Assembly: GCF_006716865.1 (NCBI RefSeq)
Contig: NZ_VFPT01000001.1
Location: 2,041,001-2,105,000 of the forward strand
Length of the DNA: 64,000 nt
From: Roseinatronobacter monicus
GTDB taxonomy: Bacteria > Pseudomonadota > Alphaproteobacteria > Rhodobacterales > Rhodobacteraceae
Direction of reading: 5' to 3'
Part shown: positions 63,350 through 64,000 of the stretch, piece by piece
How the letters are laid out: the number at the start of each line of letters is the position of its first letter
Numbering within the stretch: position 1 is the stretch's first letter
Notes under the pieces: model-generated
Seen by the model: the letters and a program-made list of their open reading frames with translations, nothing else
The model's database searches: none
Told to the model about the DNA's origin: nothing
Program-made: the position numbers and the translations under genes

Positions 63350-63453
63350 TCAGATTGCCTAAATTTGCGTCAGTTAAGGTCATAGCAGCATCGGAATGCC
63401 CGCCCCGGCAGGATACAGGAACTAAAGTCCTGTCCCATATCCCGCCTAGACGC

Positions 63454-64000
63454 TTACTCCAGCGCGATCTGGGGCTTGGTGACAGAGTGCTCGGGCGTCA
63501 CGCGGGGTTTGAGTTCGCGCGGAAAACTGACGCGAAACGCGGCACCGCCCTGACCGGGCACATAACTGATGTCACCGCCCAGATTGTGCATGATCTCGCG
63601 GCAGATGGCCAAACCCAGCCCTGCCCCGCCCGCCTGCATGGAATCGGTCAGGCGCGAGAATTTCTCGAAAATCAGCGCCTGCTTGTCACGCGGGATACCT
63701 GATCCGTTGTCGATAAAATCCACCTCGATCTTAGACTTGCGCTGGCGGACATGGATCTTAAGTTGCGGGTCAGCCGCATCGCAATATTTGCGGGCATTCG
63801 ACATGATGTTGATGAACACTTGGGTCAATCGTCCGGCGTCGGTTATCACCTCAATCGCTTCGGGATCACGGCTGCGCAGAATCCGGAACTTGCGGTCCGC
63901 CTGAACCGAATTCGAGGCCGTCATGGCCTTGTCGATCAGATCACGCAAATTGGCGGGCGCGATGTTCAACTGCACCTGACCATGTTCCAGAACCGACAGG
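63454..64000 (-). CDS. Sensor histidine kinase, C-terminal ATPase domain (partial, runs off right edge)
   Basis: About 182 residues of the C-terminal part are present: DAGRLTQVFINIMSNARKYC (N box), VDFIDNGSGIPRDKQALIFEKFSRL (G1 and F boxes) and AGGAGLGLAICREIMHNLGGDISYVPGQGGAAFRVSFP (G2 box). The H-box domain and sensor regions lie to the right of the window. No response-regulator gene is visible on this side, and the preT gene downstream is separated by about 180 bases. The signal is unknown. Confidence 0.9.
   Translation of the reverse strand, partial: LSVLEHGQVQLNIAPANLRDLIDKAMTASNSVQADRKFRILRSRDPEAIEVITDAGRLTQVFINIMSNARKYCDAADPQLKIHVRQRKSKIEVDFIDNGSGIPRDKQALIFEKFSRLTDSMQAGGAGLGLAICREIMHNLGGDISYVPGQGGAAFRVSFPRELKPRVTPEHSVTKPQIALE

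Noticed and set aside
1..64000. CRISPR array, prophage or known defence island
   Set aside because: No regularly spaced direct repeats, Cas genes, phage structural genes or recognisable defence genes were seen; the accessory content is limited to two insertion sequences.

Overview
The window is a GC-rich (roughly 60-65% by eye) chromosomal segment of an alphaproteobacterium. Gene content and order point to the Rhodobacterales (Rhodobacteraceae/Roseobacteraceae): a Usg-family gene, a DUF4169/ribbon-helix-helix pair, a stand-alone ctaD with a candidate FNR-type site, a B12-dependent methyltransferase next to metF, a 6-phosphogluconate dehydratase and an Irr-type iron control element. Two genes resembling ectoine catabolism (doeD, doeA) would suit a salt-exposed species. 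The genus cannot be fixed from this sequence alone.

Layout. 1-4.2 kb: an IS4-family element sits inside flgF, followed by fliQ-fliE-flgC-flgB on the minus strand and divergent fliI. 4.3-9.2 kb: metG, a small conserved gene, and the doeD-like and doeA genes. 9.4-14.9 kb: DUF4169 + RHH pair, two small conserved genes, gyrA, usg, dsbB and a DedA-family gene. 15-19.2 kb: an MCE/Mla-type lipid transport operon (STAS-fused permease, ATPase, MlaD-like, auxiliary lipoprotein). 19.4-23.7 kb: an SDR gene, a ZIP metal transporter behind an Irr box, an M48 protease and edd. 24-28 kb: rlmI, a PIN-domain gene, clpP and clpX. 28-30.3 kb: a folate/B12 methyl-transfer operon. 30.6-36.9 kb: ppx/gppA, rlmE, trmO, an alpha/beta hydrolase, zapA with a coiled-coil partner, and transketolase. 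37-41.6 kb: a polyamine-type ABC transporter. 41.9-49.3 kb: tRNA-Leu(GAG), lipB, ctaD, a DUF2244 gene, an AmpD-like amidase, a lipoprotein, gatCA and a CAP-domain protein. 49.3-53.1 kb: pepN, split at its 3' end by an intact IS630-family element. 53.1-63.3 kb: a reductive pyrimidine degradation locus (ABC importer, dihydropyrimidinase, amidohydrolase, RutR-type regulator, preA, preT). The right edge cuts a histidine kinase.

How it works together. Most of the window is housekeeping. The coherent accessory unit is the pyrimidine module: uptake by an NMT1/ThiY-type ABC transporter, reduction by PreTA, ring opening by dihydropyrimidinase and N-carbamoyl hydrolysis. It is divergent from a RutR-like repressor whose own promoter carries a RutR-like operator. 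Two insertion sequences have hit resident genes. The pepN event can be reversed on paper to the exact ancestral reading frame. I see no CRISPR array, prophage, or clearly new multi-gene defence system. The least explained items are a recurring intergenic element, the small gene ahead of metF, an N-terminally extended permease, and several palindromic operators.
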